Shown here: positions 1-9,896 of the stretch, piece after piece
How the letters are laid out: the number at the start of each line of letters is the position of its first letter
How positions within the stretch are numbered: position 1 is the first letter of the stretch
Assembly (NCBI RefSeq): GCF_001715295.1
Contig: NZ_MDKB01000002.1
Coordinates: 1,013,522-1,077,521, forward strand
Source: Streptomyces griseus
GTDB lineage: Bacteria; Actinomycetota; Actinomycetes; Streptomycetales; Streptomycetaceae
Direction: 5' to 3'
DNA: 64,000 nucleotides
Notes under the pieces: generated by a model
What the model was told of the DNA's origin: nothing
Seen by the model: the letters and a program-made list of their open reading frames with translations, nothing else
Database searches by the model: none
Translations under genes and position numbers: made by a program

Positions 1-625
1 CCACCAACTGGCGCCTGCAGCGCGGGCACCCCGCGATCCACGGCTCGTCGGCGAGTTCGCCGATGTCCACCGCCTCCGCATCCGCCAGCCGGTGCCCCTC
101 GGCCACCAGACCCACCAGCCGGTCCGTGAGCAGCGGGCGGACGACCAGGTCGTCCCACTCGCCGCCGGCCGTCCCGTACCGGAACGCCAGCGCGATGTCG
201 CAGTCCCCGTCGCGCAGCAAGTCCACCGAGCGCGGCGGCTCGGCCTCGACGAGCGATACCCGGGTCCCGGGGTGTGCGGCCCGCAGCGCGGCCAGGGCGC
301 CCGGTACCAGCGTGGAGCTGCCGCTGGGGAACGACACGAGCCGGACCCGCCCCGCGCGAAGTCCGGCGATCGCGGCGACCTCCTCCTCGGCCGCGGTCAG
401 CCCGGCGAGGATGCCTGAGGCGTGGCGCACCAGCGCCTCACCGGCCTCGGTGAGGCGCATCTCCCGCCCCGTACGGATCAGCAGCGGGGTGCCCGCCGAG
501 GACTCCAGCGCCTTCATCTGCTGGCTCACGGCGGGCTGGGTGCAGCCCAGCTCACGGCCGGCGGCGGAGAACGAACCGGTGGTGGCTACGGCGCGCAGGA
601 CACGGAGATGACGGGCTTCGATCAC
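1..625 (-). CDS. LysR-family transcriptional regulator (partial, 3' end off window)
   Basis: Only the first ~208 codons are present; the gene runs off the left edge. Translation from the GTG at 625 begins MIEARHLRVLRAVATTGSFS and shows the LysR winged HTH (AAGRELGCTQPAVSQQMKAL, residues about 20-39), then the linker helix and the first half of the periplasmic-binding-like effector domain, ending near a CPRCRR sequence. It should act as a DNA-binding activator or repressor. The start is the only usable codon between the HTH and an upstream in-frame stop. A TATGGT hexamer 6 nt upstream suggests a leaderless mRNA. It is divergent from the MOSC gene, the usual LysR arrangement, so that gene is a candidate target by inference only. 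Confidence 0.9.
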   Translation of the reverse strand, partial: MIEARHLRVLRAVATTGSFSAAGRELGCTQPAVSQQMKALESSAGTPLLIRTGREMRLTEAGEALVRHASGILAGLTAAEEEVAAIAGLRAGRVRLVSFPSGSSTLVPGALAALRAAHPGTRVSLVEAEPPRSVDLLRDGDCDIALAFRYGTAGGEWDDLVVRPLLTDRLVGLVAEGHRLADAEAVDIGELADEPWIAGCPRCRRQLV

Positions 626-631
626 CCTTCC

Positions 632-637
632 ACCATA
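632..637 (-). promoter_or_regulatory. candidate -10 box, leaderless LysR gene
   Basis: TATGGT (TANNNT form) ends 6 nt before the GTG start, with no separate Shine-Dalgarno at useful spacing. No clear -35 was found. Call rests on spacing alone. Confidence 0.35.
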
Positions 638-693
638 AGCGGTGCTTGCAGAAGTGGCCCCATGGTCAAGAGCGCCTTTTAGGGCCGAATGGT

Positions 694-699
694 TACCGT
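694..699 (+). promoter_or_regulatory. candidate -10 box, leaderless MOSC gene
   Basis: TACCGT (TANNNT) ends 7 nt before the ATG at 707. If real, transcription starts at or next to the start codon, which favours 707 over the in-frame ATG at 689. Confidence 0.35.
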
Positions 700-706
700 A
701 TGCGGC

Positions 707-1375
707 ATGAAGGTGCTGAGCGTGAACCTGGGCCGTCCCACCCCCTCCCCCGACACCGGCGCTCCCGGCGGTGTCACCGGGATCGACAAACGGCCGGCCG
801 ACGGCCCCGTCCTGGTCACCGACCCCGGTCCCAAAGGCCGGGGCGGCAGCGGCCTGGCCGGCGACGCCGTGTGCGACGTGCGCCACCACGGCGGCTCCGA
901 CCAGGCTGTGTACGCCTTCGCGCGCGAGGAGCTCGACGCCTGGGAGGCGGAGCTGGGCCGGCCCCTGCCCAACGGCACGTTCGGTGAGAATCTGACGACC
1001 CTCGGCCTGTCGGTGAGCGGCGCCAGGATCGGTGAGCGCTGGCGGATCGGCGGCGGGGCGGTCCTGGAGGTCACCTCCGGCCGCATACCGTGCCGCACGT
1101 TCGCGGGCCACCTGGGTGAGAGGGGCTGGGTGAAGCGGTTCACCCGGACGGCGGCCACGGGCGCCTACCTGCGCGTGGTCGAACCGGGGGCGATCCGCAG
1201 CGGCGATCCGGTCGAGGTCGTGCACCGCCCGGCCCACGAGGTCACCGCCGCACTGCATTTCCGTGCCGTGACGACGGAGCGTGAGCTGCTGCCGCTCCTG
1301 CTGGCCGCCGGGGAGGCGCTGCACCCGGAGGCGCTGCGCAAGGCCCGGGAGTACGTCGCGGCGCACGCGTCCTGA
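707..1375 (+). CDS. MOSC domain-containing protein
   Basis: A 222-residue protein of the YiiM-like MOSC type. MOSC domains bind sulfur-carrying molybdenum cofactor or related oxo-sulfur groups through a conserved Cys. Visible family features are the N-terminal MKVLSVNLG strand, the RHHGGSDQAVYAF segment (about residues 64-76), PNGTFGENLTT (about 93-103) and the Cys-containing SGRIPCRTFAGHL segment (about 128-140). It is probably cytosolic. The ATG at 707 is preferred to 689 because the family begins at MKVL and because of the -10-like box between the two. It is divergent from the LysR gene and upstream of an SDR gene on the same strand. The physiological substrate cannot be told from sequence. 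Confidence 0.88.
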   Translation: MKVLSVNLGRPTPSPDTGAPGGVTGIDKRPADGPVLVTDPGPKGRGGSGLAGDAVCDVRHHGGSDQAVYAFAREELDAWEAELGRPLPNGTFGENLTTLGLSVSGARIGERWRIGGGAVLEVTSGRIPCRTFAGHLGERGWVKRFTRTAATGAYLRVVEPGAIRSGDPVEVVHRPAHEVTAALHFRAVTTERELLPLLLAAGEALHPEALRKAREYVAAHAS

Positions 1376-1478
1376 CGGCCCCTACGCGCGCCGCGATGCG
1401 GGGCCGCGTACCGACGCCCCGGGCACGGTCGTCGGTGGGGAAGGGCGGGCGGGCCGACGGACTGCGCGGCCGGGGCAC

Positions 1479-1484
1479 TAACGT
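1479..1484 (+). promoter_or_regulatory. candidate -10 box, leaderless SDR gene
   Basis: TAACGT (TANNNT) lies 7 nt before the ATG at 1492; no Shine-Dalgarno is present. Confidence 0.35.
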
Positions 1485-1491
1485 GCCGCGT

Positions 1492-2265
1492 ATGACGACT
1501 GCACTGATTACGGGCGCGACGGCGGGGATCGGCGCCGCCTTCGCACGGCGGCTCGCGGGTGACGGGCACAACCTCGTGCTGGTGGCCCGTGACACGGAGC
1601 GGCTGCGCGCCCAGGCCACCGAACTGCACGACCGGCACGGCATCGAGGCCGAGGTGCTGACGGCGGACCTGTCCACGGACGCCGGGATCGAGGCGGTCGA
1701 GTCCCGGCTGTCGACGCCCACGAGCCCTGTCGACCTGCTGGTCAACAACGCCGGCTTCGGCATCAAGGGCCGCTATCTGGACGTCTCGACGGCCGACGAG
1801 CTGACGATGCTGAAGGTGCACTGCGAGGCTGTGCTGCGCCTGACCTCGGCGGCGGCGGCGGGGATGCGGGAGCGGGGCAGGGGCGGGGTGGTGAACGTGG
1901 CCTCGGTGGCGGCGTTCGTGCCCCGGGGGACGTACGGGGCGTCGAAGGCGTGGGTCGTGCAGTTCACCCAGGGCGCGGCGAAGGACCTGGCGGGTACGGG
2001 GGTCCGGCTGATGGCGCTGTGCCCCGGCTTCGTCCGGACGGAGTTCCACGAGCGGGCCGGGATGGGTACGGACAACATCCCCGGCTGGATGTGGCTCGAC
2101 GCGGACAAGCTGGTCGCGGCGGCCCTGGCCGATCTGGCCCGGGGCAGGTCCGTCTCCGTGCCGGACCCCCGGTACAAGGCGCTGATGGGCCTGGTGAAGG
2201 TGACACCGCGGGGGCTCCTCGGCGGGGTGACCTCCCGGGCGGGCCGGAGCTACGGGCCCCGCTGA
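1492..2265 (+). CDS. short-chain dehydrogenase/reductase (SDR), classical type
   Basis: A 257-residue NAD(P)-dependent oxidoreductase with a Rossmann fold. The nucleotide-binding TGATAGIG is at residues 7-14, NNAG at 85-88, catalytic Ser in NVASVAAF (S138) and the YxxxK pair in YGASK (Y148, K152). The arginine in VARD after beta-2 suggests NADP(H) preference. Length is normal for classical SDRs. The start is the ATG directly before TALITGAT; upstream in-frame codons would add an unlikely Arg/Gly-rich tail. It converges on groEL with a shared hairpin between them. The substrate is unknown. Confidence 0.92.
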   Translation: MTTALITGATAGIGAAFARRLAGDGHNLVLVARDTERLRAQATELHDRHGIEAEVLTADLSTDAGIEAVESRLSTPTSPVDLLVNNAGFGIKGRYLDVSTADELTMLKVHCEAVLRLTSAAAAGMRERGRGGVVNVASVAAFVPRGTYGASKAWVVQFTQGAAKDLAGTGVRLMALCPGFVRTEFHERAGMGTDNIPGWMWLDADKLVAAALADLARGRSVSVPDPRYKALMGLVKVTPRGLLGGVTSRAGRSYGPR

Positions 2266-2288
2266 CCGGGGTACCGCCCGGACACGCA

Positions 2289-2329
2289 CCGGAGCCCGGT
2301 GCCCCCGCGACGGGGGTACCGGGCTCCGG
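2289..2329. terminator. bidirectional hairpin between SDR gene and groEL
   Basis: Outer 12-bp perfect stem CCGGAGCCCGGT / ACCGGGCTCCGG plus an inner CCCCCG / CGGGGG stem with a 3-nt loop. It sits 23 nt after the SDR stop and 30 nt from the groEL stop, in a convergent gap, so it can serve both. There is no U-tract, as is common for Streptomyces terminators. Confidence 0.8.
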
Positions 2330-2359
2330 CGGTGTACGGGACGGCCGTACAGGGGCGGG

Positions 2360-4030
<1,671 letters not shown>

Positions 4031-4083
4031 CTAGTTGTCTCGCAGGCGGCCAGGGGCGCAGAACAGAAGCAAACGTGGGTGAA

Positions 4084-4392
4084 TTACTTCTCGACGATCG
4101 CGAGAACGTCGCGCGCCGAGAGGACGAGGTACTCCTCGCCGTTGTACTTCACCTCGGTGCCGCCGTACTTGCTGTACAGAACGACATCGCCGGTCTTGAC
4201 GTCGAGCGGAAGGCGCTCGCCGTTCTCGAAGCGGCCCGGGCCCACGGCCAGGACGACGCCCTCCTGGGGCTTCTCCTTGGCGGTGTCCGGAATGACCAGG
4301 CCGGAAGCCGTGGTCTGCTCGGCGTCGAGCGGCTGGACCACAATGCGGTCCTCGAGCGGCTTGATCGCAACCTTGGAGCTGGTGGTCGACAC
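4084..4392 (-). CDS. groES: 10 kDa co-chaperonin GroES
   Basis: A 102-residue co-chaperonin that caps GroEL. Translation from the GTG at 4392 gives [19 protein letters not shown], with the mobile loop region (about residues 18-32, [15 protein letters not shown]) and the conserved VAVGPG segment. An AAGGGGGAG Shine-Dalgarno precedes the GTG. Upstream in-frame codons run into the CIRCE/promoter region and are rejected. It is the first gene of the groES-groEL1 operon. Confidence 0.97.
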   Translation of the reverse strand: MSTTSSKVAIKPLEDRIVVQPLDAEQTTASGLVIPDTAKEKPQEGVVLAVGPGRFENGERLPLDVKTGDVVLYSKYGGTEVKYNGEEYLVLSARDVLAIVEK

Positions 4393-4493
4393 GATCCGGT
4401 CTCCCCCTTCGGAGATCTCACGGGGTTTAACAGTCTGTGGGTGGCGACCAGGCCGATCCGTCGTCGCGGGTGCCGGACCTGCCCTGTCGCAGA

Positions 4494-4528
4494 AGTGCTG
4501 GCACTCTCCAGTGGGGAGTGCCAGCACT
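4494..4528 (-). promoter_or_regulatory. CIRCE operator 1 (HrcA site), 13-bp arms
   Basis: The canonical core is CTGGCACTC at 4498-4506, 9-nt spacer, GAGTGCCAG at 4516-4524, fully complementary. Complementarity extends outward to 13 bp per arm (4494-4506 / 4516-4528). This half lies downstream of the -10, over the expected transcription start, where bound HrcA would block initiation or elongation. Confidence 0.92.
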
Positions 4529-4529
4529 G

Positions 4530-4559
4530 AGACTATGACCGGGATTAGCACTCGGTCAA
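4530..4559 (-). promoter_or_regulatory. groES promoter (-35 TTGACC, -10 TAGTCT)
   Basis: On the minus strand TTGACC (4554-4559) and TAGTCT (4530-4535) are 18 nt apart and match the HrdB-type vegetative consensus. The -35 lies inside the spacer of CIRCE 2 and the -10 touches CIRCE 1, so repression by occlusion is expected. Confidence 0.75.
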
Positions 4560-4571
4560 GCGGAGTGCCAA
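4545..4571 (-). promoter_or_regulatory. CIRCE operator 2 (HrcA site)
   Basis: TTAGCACTC (4545-4553), 9-nt spacer, GAGTGCCAA (4563-4571): 8 of 9 positions complementary and close to the CIRCE consensus TTAGCACTC-N9-GAGTGCTAA. It overlaps the -35. Confidence 0.9.
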
Positions 4572-4680
4572 TTGACCACCCTCGCGTGGCGCGGCCGGCC
4601 GGGCCACGCCCGCACAACGCGGGACACGCCGCCAGGGTTCCGCACGGGTCCCGCCGGGCCCCCGCGCGGCGGACGGCCCG

Positions 4681-5631
4681 TCAGACGTAGTCCTCCAGCC
4701 GGGCCACGGCATACCCCTTGGCGGTGACCGTCCTCATGACGTTGCGAATCATGTCGGCCATGGAAGCGCCCCACTCCCCGCGCCCCCGGAAGTGGGTGAG
4801 GATGATGTCACCGGGGTGCAGGTCCCGGTCCCACTCGCGCCACTCCATGTGATCGGGGAACGCCTCGGAGGCCCACAGGGGCACGGCCCTGATGCCGCAG
4901 GACGCGGCGATGCGCAGGGTGTCGCCGTTGTAGTTGCCGTACGGCGGCCGGAAGAGGGTGGGCCGTTTCCCGAACTGCTTCTCGATCCGGTCCTGCGAGC
5001 CGCAGATCTCCCGCCGCTGCTCCTCCGCGGAGAGCCCGGGGAGGTAGGGGTGGCTCAGCGTGTGATTGCTGAGGGTGACGCCCCGGGCCTGCATGTCCGC
5101 GAAGTAGCCGTAGTCGTCCTTGACCTCGTAGTCGCTGAGGAAGGCGCTGTACGGGATCTTCAGTTCCGACATCATCCTCAGCAGTTCGGGGTCCTTCTCG
5201 GCGCCGTCGTCCATCGTCAGGAAGACGATGCGCTCCTCGGTGGGCACGGTGGTGAAGACCGGCGGAAGGTCCTCCCCGCCCTCGACCTCGAAGCCCTCAC
5301 GGGTGGTGATGTGCGGCTTCCGGGCCGGTGGCGGCGGGGCGGTGAGCGGGACCTTCGCCAGCCCCCACTTCCTCGCGGCGGCGACGCGGGCGGCCTGCTG
5401 CCGCTTCAGGCGCGCCGCCTCGGCCACCGCTTCGGCCTTCGCCCTGGCGGCGGCGGCCGCCTCGGCCTCCGCCGCGACGGGGCCCGGCTGCCCGGCGGCG
5501 GCCCCCGGCTCCCCGGCGGCCGGCTCCCGCCCCACCACGGCCCCCCCGTGCGGGCGGTCGCCGCATCCGGAGGCTGCTGCGCCGATCAGCAGGGCGACCA
5601 GAACCCCGCAGACCTTTCTATGAGGGTTCAT
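4681..5631 (-). CDS. polysaccharide deacetylase (NodB family), predicted lipoprotein
   Basis: A 316-residue secreted carbohydrate esterase 4 enzyme that would remove N- or O-acetyl groups from cell-wall or extracellular glycans. It has a basic N-terminus and hydrophobic stretch ending in AAASGC, a plausible lipobox with Cys23. Residues about 50-90 form an Ala/Glu/Lys-rich, probably coiled-coil spacer. NodB motifs are visible: TMDDG (D141-D142), the zinc-binding SNHTLSH (H190, H194), FRPPYGNYN (about 227-235) and DIILTHF with H280. Start is the ATG at 5631 behind AAAAGGG; longer forms fail because upstream sequence lacks coding character. It is a single gene downstream of a divergent methyltransferase gene. 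The actual glycan is unknown. Confidence 0.9.
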   Translation of the reverse strand: MNPHRKVCGVLVALLIGAAASGCGDRPHGGAVVGREPAAGEPGAAAGQPGPVAAEAEAAAAARAKAEAVAEAARLKRQQAARVAAARKWGLAKVPLTAPPPPARKPHITTREGFEVEGGEDLPPVFTTVPTEERIVFLTMDDGAEKDPELLRMMSELKIPYSAFLSDYEVKDDYGYFADMQARGVTLSNHTLSHPYLPGLSAEEQRREICGSQDRIEKQFGKRPTLFRPPYGNYNGDTLRIAASCGIRAVPLWASEAFPDHMEWREWDRDLHPGDIILTHFRGRGEWGASMADMIRNVMRTVTAKGYAVARLEDYV

Positions 5632-5742
5632 GACCCTTTTTTCATTTTGTCGTACTAGTTGCATGGCGCCGCATCCTGCCACCGGGGCACCGGCCGTCCC
5701 GGGCGACACCTCCGCCGCACCCGGCGCGTCCCCCGCCTGGCT

Positions 5743-5748
5743 CACAAT
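5743..5748 (+). promoter_or_regulatory. candidate -10 box, leaderless methyltransferase gene
   Basis: CACAAT lies 6 nt before the GTG at 5755. The same CAAT-N6-8-start pattern recurs upstream of coaA and the ABC-F gene in this window. Confidence 0.35.
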
Positions 5749-5754
5749 GGAGCC

Positions 5755-6969
5755 GTGAACGCCCTTCCCCCTGCCGACCGGACCGACCCGCTCGCCGCAC
5801 TCGCCGCCCTGCGCACCCCGCAGGGAGCGGCGCTCCTGGACGAGCTGCGCGACCACGATCCCGCCCGGGAACTCGCCACCGCGACCCGGCTGCGCCGCAC
5901 CCACCCCACCGCCCTGGTGTCGGCGGCGCTCGGTCAGGCCCGGCTGCGACAGCGCGCGGTGGCGAAGTTCGGGGCGGCCGACGCGTACCGCATGTTCTTC
6001 ACCCCCGACGGCGTGGAGCAGGCGACCCGGACCTCCGTCGCCTCCCACCGTGCCGGGCGGTTCGCCGGGCTCGGGGTGCGGAGCGTCGCCGACCTGTGCT
6101 GCGGCATCGGCGGCGACGCCGTCGCCCTCGCCCGCGCGGGCATCGCGGTCCTGGCCGTGGACCGCGACCCGCTGACCGCCGAAACGGCCCGCGCCAACGC
6201 CGAGGTGCTCGGCCTGGCGGACCTGATCGAGGTGCGGTGCGCCGACGTCACGGACATCGACACCTCCCCGTACGACGCGGTCTTCGTCGACCCGGCCCGG
6301 CGTGGCGGGCGCGGCCGGATCTTCGATCCGGAGGCGTACTCGCCCCCGCTCTCCTGGGCGACCGCCGCCGCCCTGAAGGCACCCCGCGCCGCACTCAAGA
6401 TCGCGCCGGGTGTACCCCACGAGGCGATCGGCCCGCTCGCCGAGGCCGAGTGGATCTCGGACGGCGGCGAGGTGAAGGAGGCGGTCCTCTGGTTCGGCGA
6501 CGGTTTCGCCCCCGGCGCGTTCCGGGCCACCCTGTTGCCCTCCCGCGCGACCCTGACCGCCGCCGCCCCGCTCCCCCCGCCGCCGGTCGGCCCGGTGGGC
6601 CGGTACCTGTACGAGCCGGACGGCGCGGTCATCCGCGCCCACCTGGTCGCCGCCGTCGTCGAGCAGTGCGGGGGCCGGCTGATCGACGAGACGATCGCGT
6701 ACGTCACGAGCGACACGCGGCACGACTCCGACTACGCCACCGCCTACGAGATCACCGATCAGCTGCCCTTCCACATGAAGAGGCTGAAGGCCCTGCTGCG
6801 GGAGCGCGGGGTGGGGGTCCTCACCGTCAAGAAGCGCGGCTCCGCGGTCGAACCCGAGGAGCTGCGGCGGAAGATGAAGCTCCAGGGGCCGCACTCCGCC
6901 ACCGTCTTCCTGACCCGGGTGGCGGGCGCCCCGACGATGCTGGTCGGGCACCCCGTGAAGCGCCCCTGA
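5755..6969 (+). CDS. class I SAM-dependent methyltransferase with THUMP-like C-terminal domain
   Basis: A 404-residue protein. The central Rossmann-like domain has the SAM-binding motif DLCCGIGGDA (113-122), an acidic LAVDRDP strand end (about 133-139) and a catalytic-loop-like VFVDPARRGG (about 177-185), a DPxR arrangement reminiscent of RNA methyltransferases. An N-terminal helical domain (about 1-105) precedes it and the C-terminal ~90 residues match what is annotated as THUMP-like. An RNA substrate is therefore plausible but is inference. The GTG at 5755 is used because the nearby ATG (5747) hits TGA after three codons. It is divergent from the deacetylase gene. Confidence 0.85.
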   Translation: MNALPPADRTDPLAALAALRTPQGAALLDELRDHDPARELATATRLRRTHPTALVSAALGQARLRQRAVAKFGAADAYRMFFTPDGVEQATRTSVASHRAGRFAGLGVRSVADLCCGIGGDAVALARAGIAVLAVDRDPLTAETARANAEVLGLADLIEVRCADVTDIDTSPYDAVFVDPARRGGRGRIFDPEAYSPPLSWATAAALKAPRAALKIAPGVPHEAIGPLAEAEWISDGGEVKEAVLWFGDGFAPGAFRATLLPSRATLTAAAPLPPPPVGPVGRYLYEPDGAVIRAHLVAAVVEQCGGRLIDETIAYVTSDTRHDSDYATAYEITDQLPFHMKRLKALLRERGVGVLTVKKRGSAVEPEELRRKMKLQGPHSATVFLTRVAGAPTMLVGHPVKRP

Positions 6970-6999
6970 AGCGTTCGCCGGCCGGCCGGCCCGGCCCGG

Positions 7000-7272
7000 T
7001 CACGTCAGCGGGTACGAGGTCCGGCCCGCCGCTTCGTCGATCTCGTCGTGCGCCTTGGTGAGCAGCTTCATCGCCAGTTCGTTGAGCGCGCGGGCACCCG
7101 CGATCTCCTCACCGACCCTGGGCTGTTCCGCGTCGGAGGGGTGCCGGCTGGCGTATCCGTGGGCCCGCACCTCGGTCCCGTCGCTCAGCCGTACGAGTGC
7201 GGCCGCACGGGTACGGTGCGTGTCCTCCTCGAACTCCAGCTCGACATGCCAGCCGACCGTGGTCTCCATCAT
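7000..7272 (-). CDS. DUF1876 domain-containing protein
   Basis: A 90-residue protein (MMETTVGWHVELEFEEDTHR) with the small alpha/beta DUF1876 pattern common in Streptomyces, including the charged beta hairpin ALVRLSDGTEVRAHG and the helix ARALNELAMKLL. The function of the family is not established. The start is the first of two adjacent ATGs, behind a good GGGAGGTGA Shine-Dalgarno; the second (7269) would shorten it by one residue. It converges on the methyltransferase gene with a 30-nt gap. Confidence 0.85.
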   Translation of the reverse strand: MMETTVGWHVELEFEEDTHRTRAAALVRLSDGTEVRAHGYASRHPSDAEQPRVGEEIAGARALNELAMKLLTKAHDEIDEAAGRTSYPLT

Positions 7273-7504
7273 GACGGTCACCTCCCGGAAGATTCCTTCT
7301 TCCAGCGTGCGCCCACTTCCCGGGAGGCGCACGCGCCGGCCGTCTCGGAGACTGTCGGGTGACCTGGGATCGAGAAGCGCACGCGGCCCGGTGCGTACGA
7401 TTCCAAGGTGCCGAGAGGCCCTCGCAGCGGAGCTACGCGGTCGGCAACGCGGAAGCGTGTGTGCCGGGGCGTGGCCGCCCGGTCAGAGGTCACCCGACAG
7501 GCTC

Positions 7505-7969
7505 TCAGGCGTTCCGGACCGCCTCGATGTCCAGCTTCCGCATCCCCATCATGGCCTTCATGGCCCGCTCCGCCTTGGCCGGATCCGGGTCGGCGAACAG
7601 CTCGACCATGCCGCGCGGGACGATCTGCCACGACAGGCCGTACCTGTCCTTGAGCCACCCGCACTGGCCCTCCTCGCCGCCCTCGGTGAGCGCGGCCCAC
7701 AGCCTGTCGACCTCCGCCTGGTCCTCGCAGTCGACGGTCAGCGAGATCGCTTCGGTGAACGGGAACTGCGGGCCGCCGTTGAGGGCGACGTACTCCGTGC
7801 CGGCGAGGCTGAACTCCACGGTCATGACCCTGCCCGCCTCGACCGGGGCGCCCTCGGCGTAGTGGGTGACGTTCTGGACGCGGGAGTCTCCGCCGAAGAC
7901 CGAGACGTAGAACTCCGCGGCTTCCTCGGCCTGGTCGTCGAACCACAGGAAGGTCTTGATCTTCTGCAT
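7505..7969 (-). CDS. VOC family (PhnB/3-demethylubiquinone methyltransferase-like) protein
   Basis: A 154-residue glyoxalase-fold protein, MQKIKTFLWFDDQAEEAAEF, with repeated beta-alpha-beta-beta-beta units and the EFYVSVFGGDSRV and DRYGLSWQIVPR segments typical of the PhnB-like subgroup. These are small cytosolic proteins of mostly unknown reaction, often misnamed demethylubiquinone methyltransferases. A GGAGAGG Shine-Dalgarno precedes the ATG. It lies 124 nt downstream of the ECF42 sigma gene on the same strand. PhnB-like and DGPF proteins often accompany ECF42 sigma genes, so it is probably part of that module. Confidence 0.88.
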   Translation of the reverse strand: MQKIKTFLWFDDQAEEAAEFYVSVFGGDSRVQNVTHYAEGAPVEAGRVMTVEFSLAGTEYVALNGGPQFPFTEAISLTVDCEDQAEVDRLWAALTEGGEEGQCGWLKDRYGLSWQIVPRGMVELFADPDPAKAERAMKAMMGMRKLDIEAVRNA

Positions 7970-8093
7970 GGGCCTCTCCTCACTCGGTGCGGTACGTCCC
8001 GTCCGGTGCCGGACGCGGCCGCCGCGCGCGCGGTCGGTCGACGCGGCACCCGGAAGGACCTGGTGCACGGTAGACCCCGTCCGGCGCCGGGAC

Positions 8094-9341
8094 TCATCGC
8101 GACACGTCCCGGGCGCGGGAGAGCAGCAGCGCCCGCTCACGCGCGTTGCGGGTCAGCTCAGCCGCCCGCAGGAACTCGGCCCGCGCCTCCTCGTCCCGCC
8201 CCAGCCGCTCCAGCAGGTCGCCGCGCACGCTGGGCAGCAGGTGGTAGGCGGTGAGCGCCGGGTCGTGCGTGAGCGCGTCCGTCAGGGCGAGGCCCGCCGC
8301 GGCGCCCTCGGCCATGGAGACGGCCACCGCGCGGTTCAGTTCGACCACGGGGGACGGCGCGGTCTTCGCCAGGGTGCCGTACAGGGCGGCGATCGTCACC
8401 CAGTCCGTGTCCTCGTAGCGGAAGGCGCGGGCGTGGCATGCGGCGATCGCGGCCTGCAGGGCGTACGGGCCGGGGGCGCCGCCCGCCGCGTGCGCCCGTT
8501 CCAGCGCGGCGAACCCCCGGCGGATCAGCAGCCGGTCCCAGCGCGAGCGGTTCTGGTCCGCGAGCAGGACGGGTGCGCCGTCCGCCCCCGTCCGGGCCCT
8601 GGTCCGTGAGGCCTGCAGCTCCAGCAGGGCCACCAGCCCCTGCACCTCGGGCTCACGCTCCATCAGGCCGGCCAGCAGCCGGGCCAGCCGCAGCGCGTCC
8701 TCGCACAGCGCGGGGCGCAGCAAGTCGTCGCCCGCGGTTGCCGCGTATCCCTCGTTGAAGATCAGGTAGATGACGTCGAGTACGGAGCTCAGGCGGGCGG
8801 CCCGCTCGGCACCTTCCGGCACCTCGAAGGGGACCCCGGCCCGGCCCAGGGTCCGTTTGGCGCGGACGATGCGCTGGGCGACGGCCGGCTCCGTGGCCAG
8901 GAAGGCGCGTGCGATCTCGCCGGTGGTCAGTCCGCCGAGCAGACGCAGGGTGAGGGCGACGCGCCCCTCGGTCGGGAGCACCGGGTGGCAGGAGGTGAAG
9001 ACCAGCCGGAGCAGGTCGTCGTCGATGTCCTCGGGGTCGGCGGGCTCGGGCGGCGGCACGTCCTCCAGGGCCCGTCCGACTTCGGCGAGCTTGCGGGCGT
9101 AGGTCTCCTTGCGGCGTACGAGGTCGATCGCCCGGTGCTTCGCCGCGGCCGTGAGCCAGGCACCGGGCCGGTCCGGGACGCCGCTACGCGGCCACTGCTC
9201 CAGCGCCGCGACGAGGGCGTCCTGCGCGAGCTCCTCGGCGATGCCCACGTCCCGCACGACGCGCGCCGTCGCGGCGATGATCCGCGCCGAGTCGATGCGG
9301 AACACGGCTTCGACGGCACTGCTCACTTCTGTCACGGCCAC
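8094..9341 (-). CDS. ECF RNA polymerase sigma factor, ECF42 group (C-terminal TPR-like extension)
   Basis: A 415-residue sigma factor, about twice the length of a minimal ECF sigma. Region 2 lies at about residues 10-90 (AEELAQDALVAALEQWP and WLTAAAKHRAIDLVRRK) and region 4 at about 120-180 (ALTLRLLGGLTTGEIARAFL, AVAQRIVRAKRTL). The remaining ~230 residues form the helical, TPR-like extension of ECF42 sigmas (SSVLDVIYLIFNEGYAA onward). ECF42 members have no anti-sigma partner and are thought to be controlled by that extension, usually driving adjacent DGPF genes. A DGPF gene lies just upstream here. The start is GTG 9341 or GTG 9335; neither has a decisive Shine-Dalgarno. Confidence 0.93.
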   Translation of the reverse strand: MAVTEVSSAVEAVFRIDSARIIAATARVVRDVGIAEELAQDALVAALEQWPRSGVPDRPGAWLTAAAKHRAIDLVRRKETYARKLAEVGRALEDVPPPEPADPEDIDDDLLRLVFTSCHPVLPTEGRVALTLRLLGGLTTGEIARAFLATEPAVAQRIVRAKRTLGRAGVPFEVPEGAERAARLSSVLDVIYLIFNEGYAATAGDDLLRPALCEDALRLARLLAGLMEREPEVQGLVALLELQASRTRARTGADGAPVLLADQNRSRWDRLLIRRGFAALERAHAAGGAPGPYALQAAIAACHARAFRYEDTDWVTIAALYGTLAKTAPSPVVELNRAVAVSMAEGAAAGLALTDALTHDPALTAYHLLPSVRGDLLERLGRDEEARAEFLRAAELTRNARERALLLSRARDVSR

Positions 9342-9412
9342 CCATCAGAGCAGCCGGGGGCGGGGTCGGCAAGCCGCTGCCGCCCCGCCCGGGTGCGGTG
9401 GGACCCCGCCCG

Positions 9413-9769
9413 TCAGCCCTGGGCGATCTCGCGGATCTCGGAGGTGACGTTCCAGTACTCCTCGTGGGTCGCCAGGAAGCGCTTGGTCCACTCCAGGGCC
9501 TCCGCCTTGTCCTTCGCCTCGATGAGCGCGTACCCGCCGACGACTTCCTTCGTCTCGGTGAACGGCCCGTCGGTGACGGTGAACTCGCCGTTGGACCAGG
9601 TGACCCTGGTGCCCTGGGAGGTCGGGGTGAGCCCGGCGGTGTCCAGCAGGACGCCGGCCTTGGTCATCTCCTCGATGAGCTCGCCCATGCGCTGCATCAG
9701 GCCCTCGCTGGGGCCCTCCGCGGGGGTGTTGTTCTCGTCCATACGGATCATCGTCAGATAGCGCGGCAC
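9413..9769 (-). CDS. YCII/DGPF domain protein
   Basis: A 118-residue ferredoxin-like-fold protein (MPRYLTMIRMDEN) carrying VTDGPFTETKEVVGGY, the DGPF motif. Such proteins are the usual genomic partners and likely targets of ECF42 sigma factors; their biochemical role is unknown. It starts at a GTG behind GAGGAGAAGAA. It lies 71 nt upstream of the sigma gene on the same strand, so the two may share a transcript. Confidence 0.92.
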   Translation of the reverse strand: MPRYLTMIRMDENNTPAEGPSEGLMQRMGELIEEMTKAGVLLDTAGLTPTSQGTRVTWSNGEFTVTDGPFTETKEVVGGYALIEAKDKAEALEWTKRFLATHEEYWNVTSEIREIAQG

Positions 9770-9896
9770 TTCTTCTCCTCGGATCGCGCGGCGGGCTGTT
9801 CCCGCCTCTTACCCCTGCGTCGAACGGGGAGGGCCCGGATCGACACGTCCGCGGGAAATTCTTCCGTGGAGTTCCCTGCGCGGCCGTCGGGCCCGG

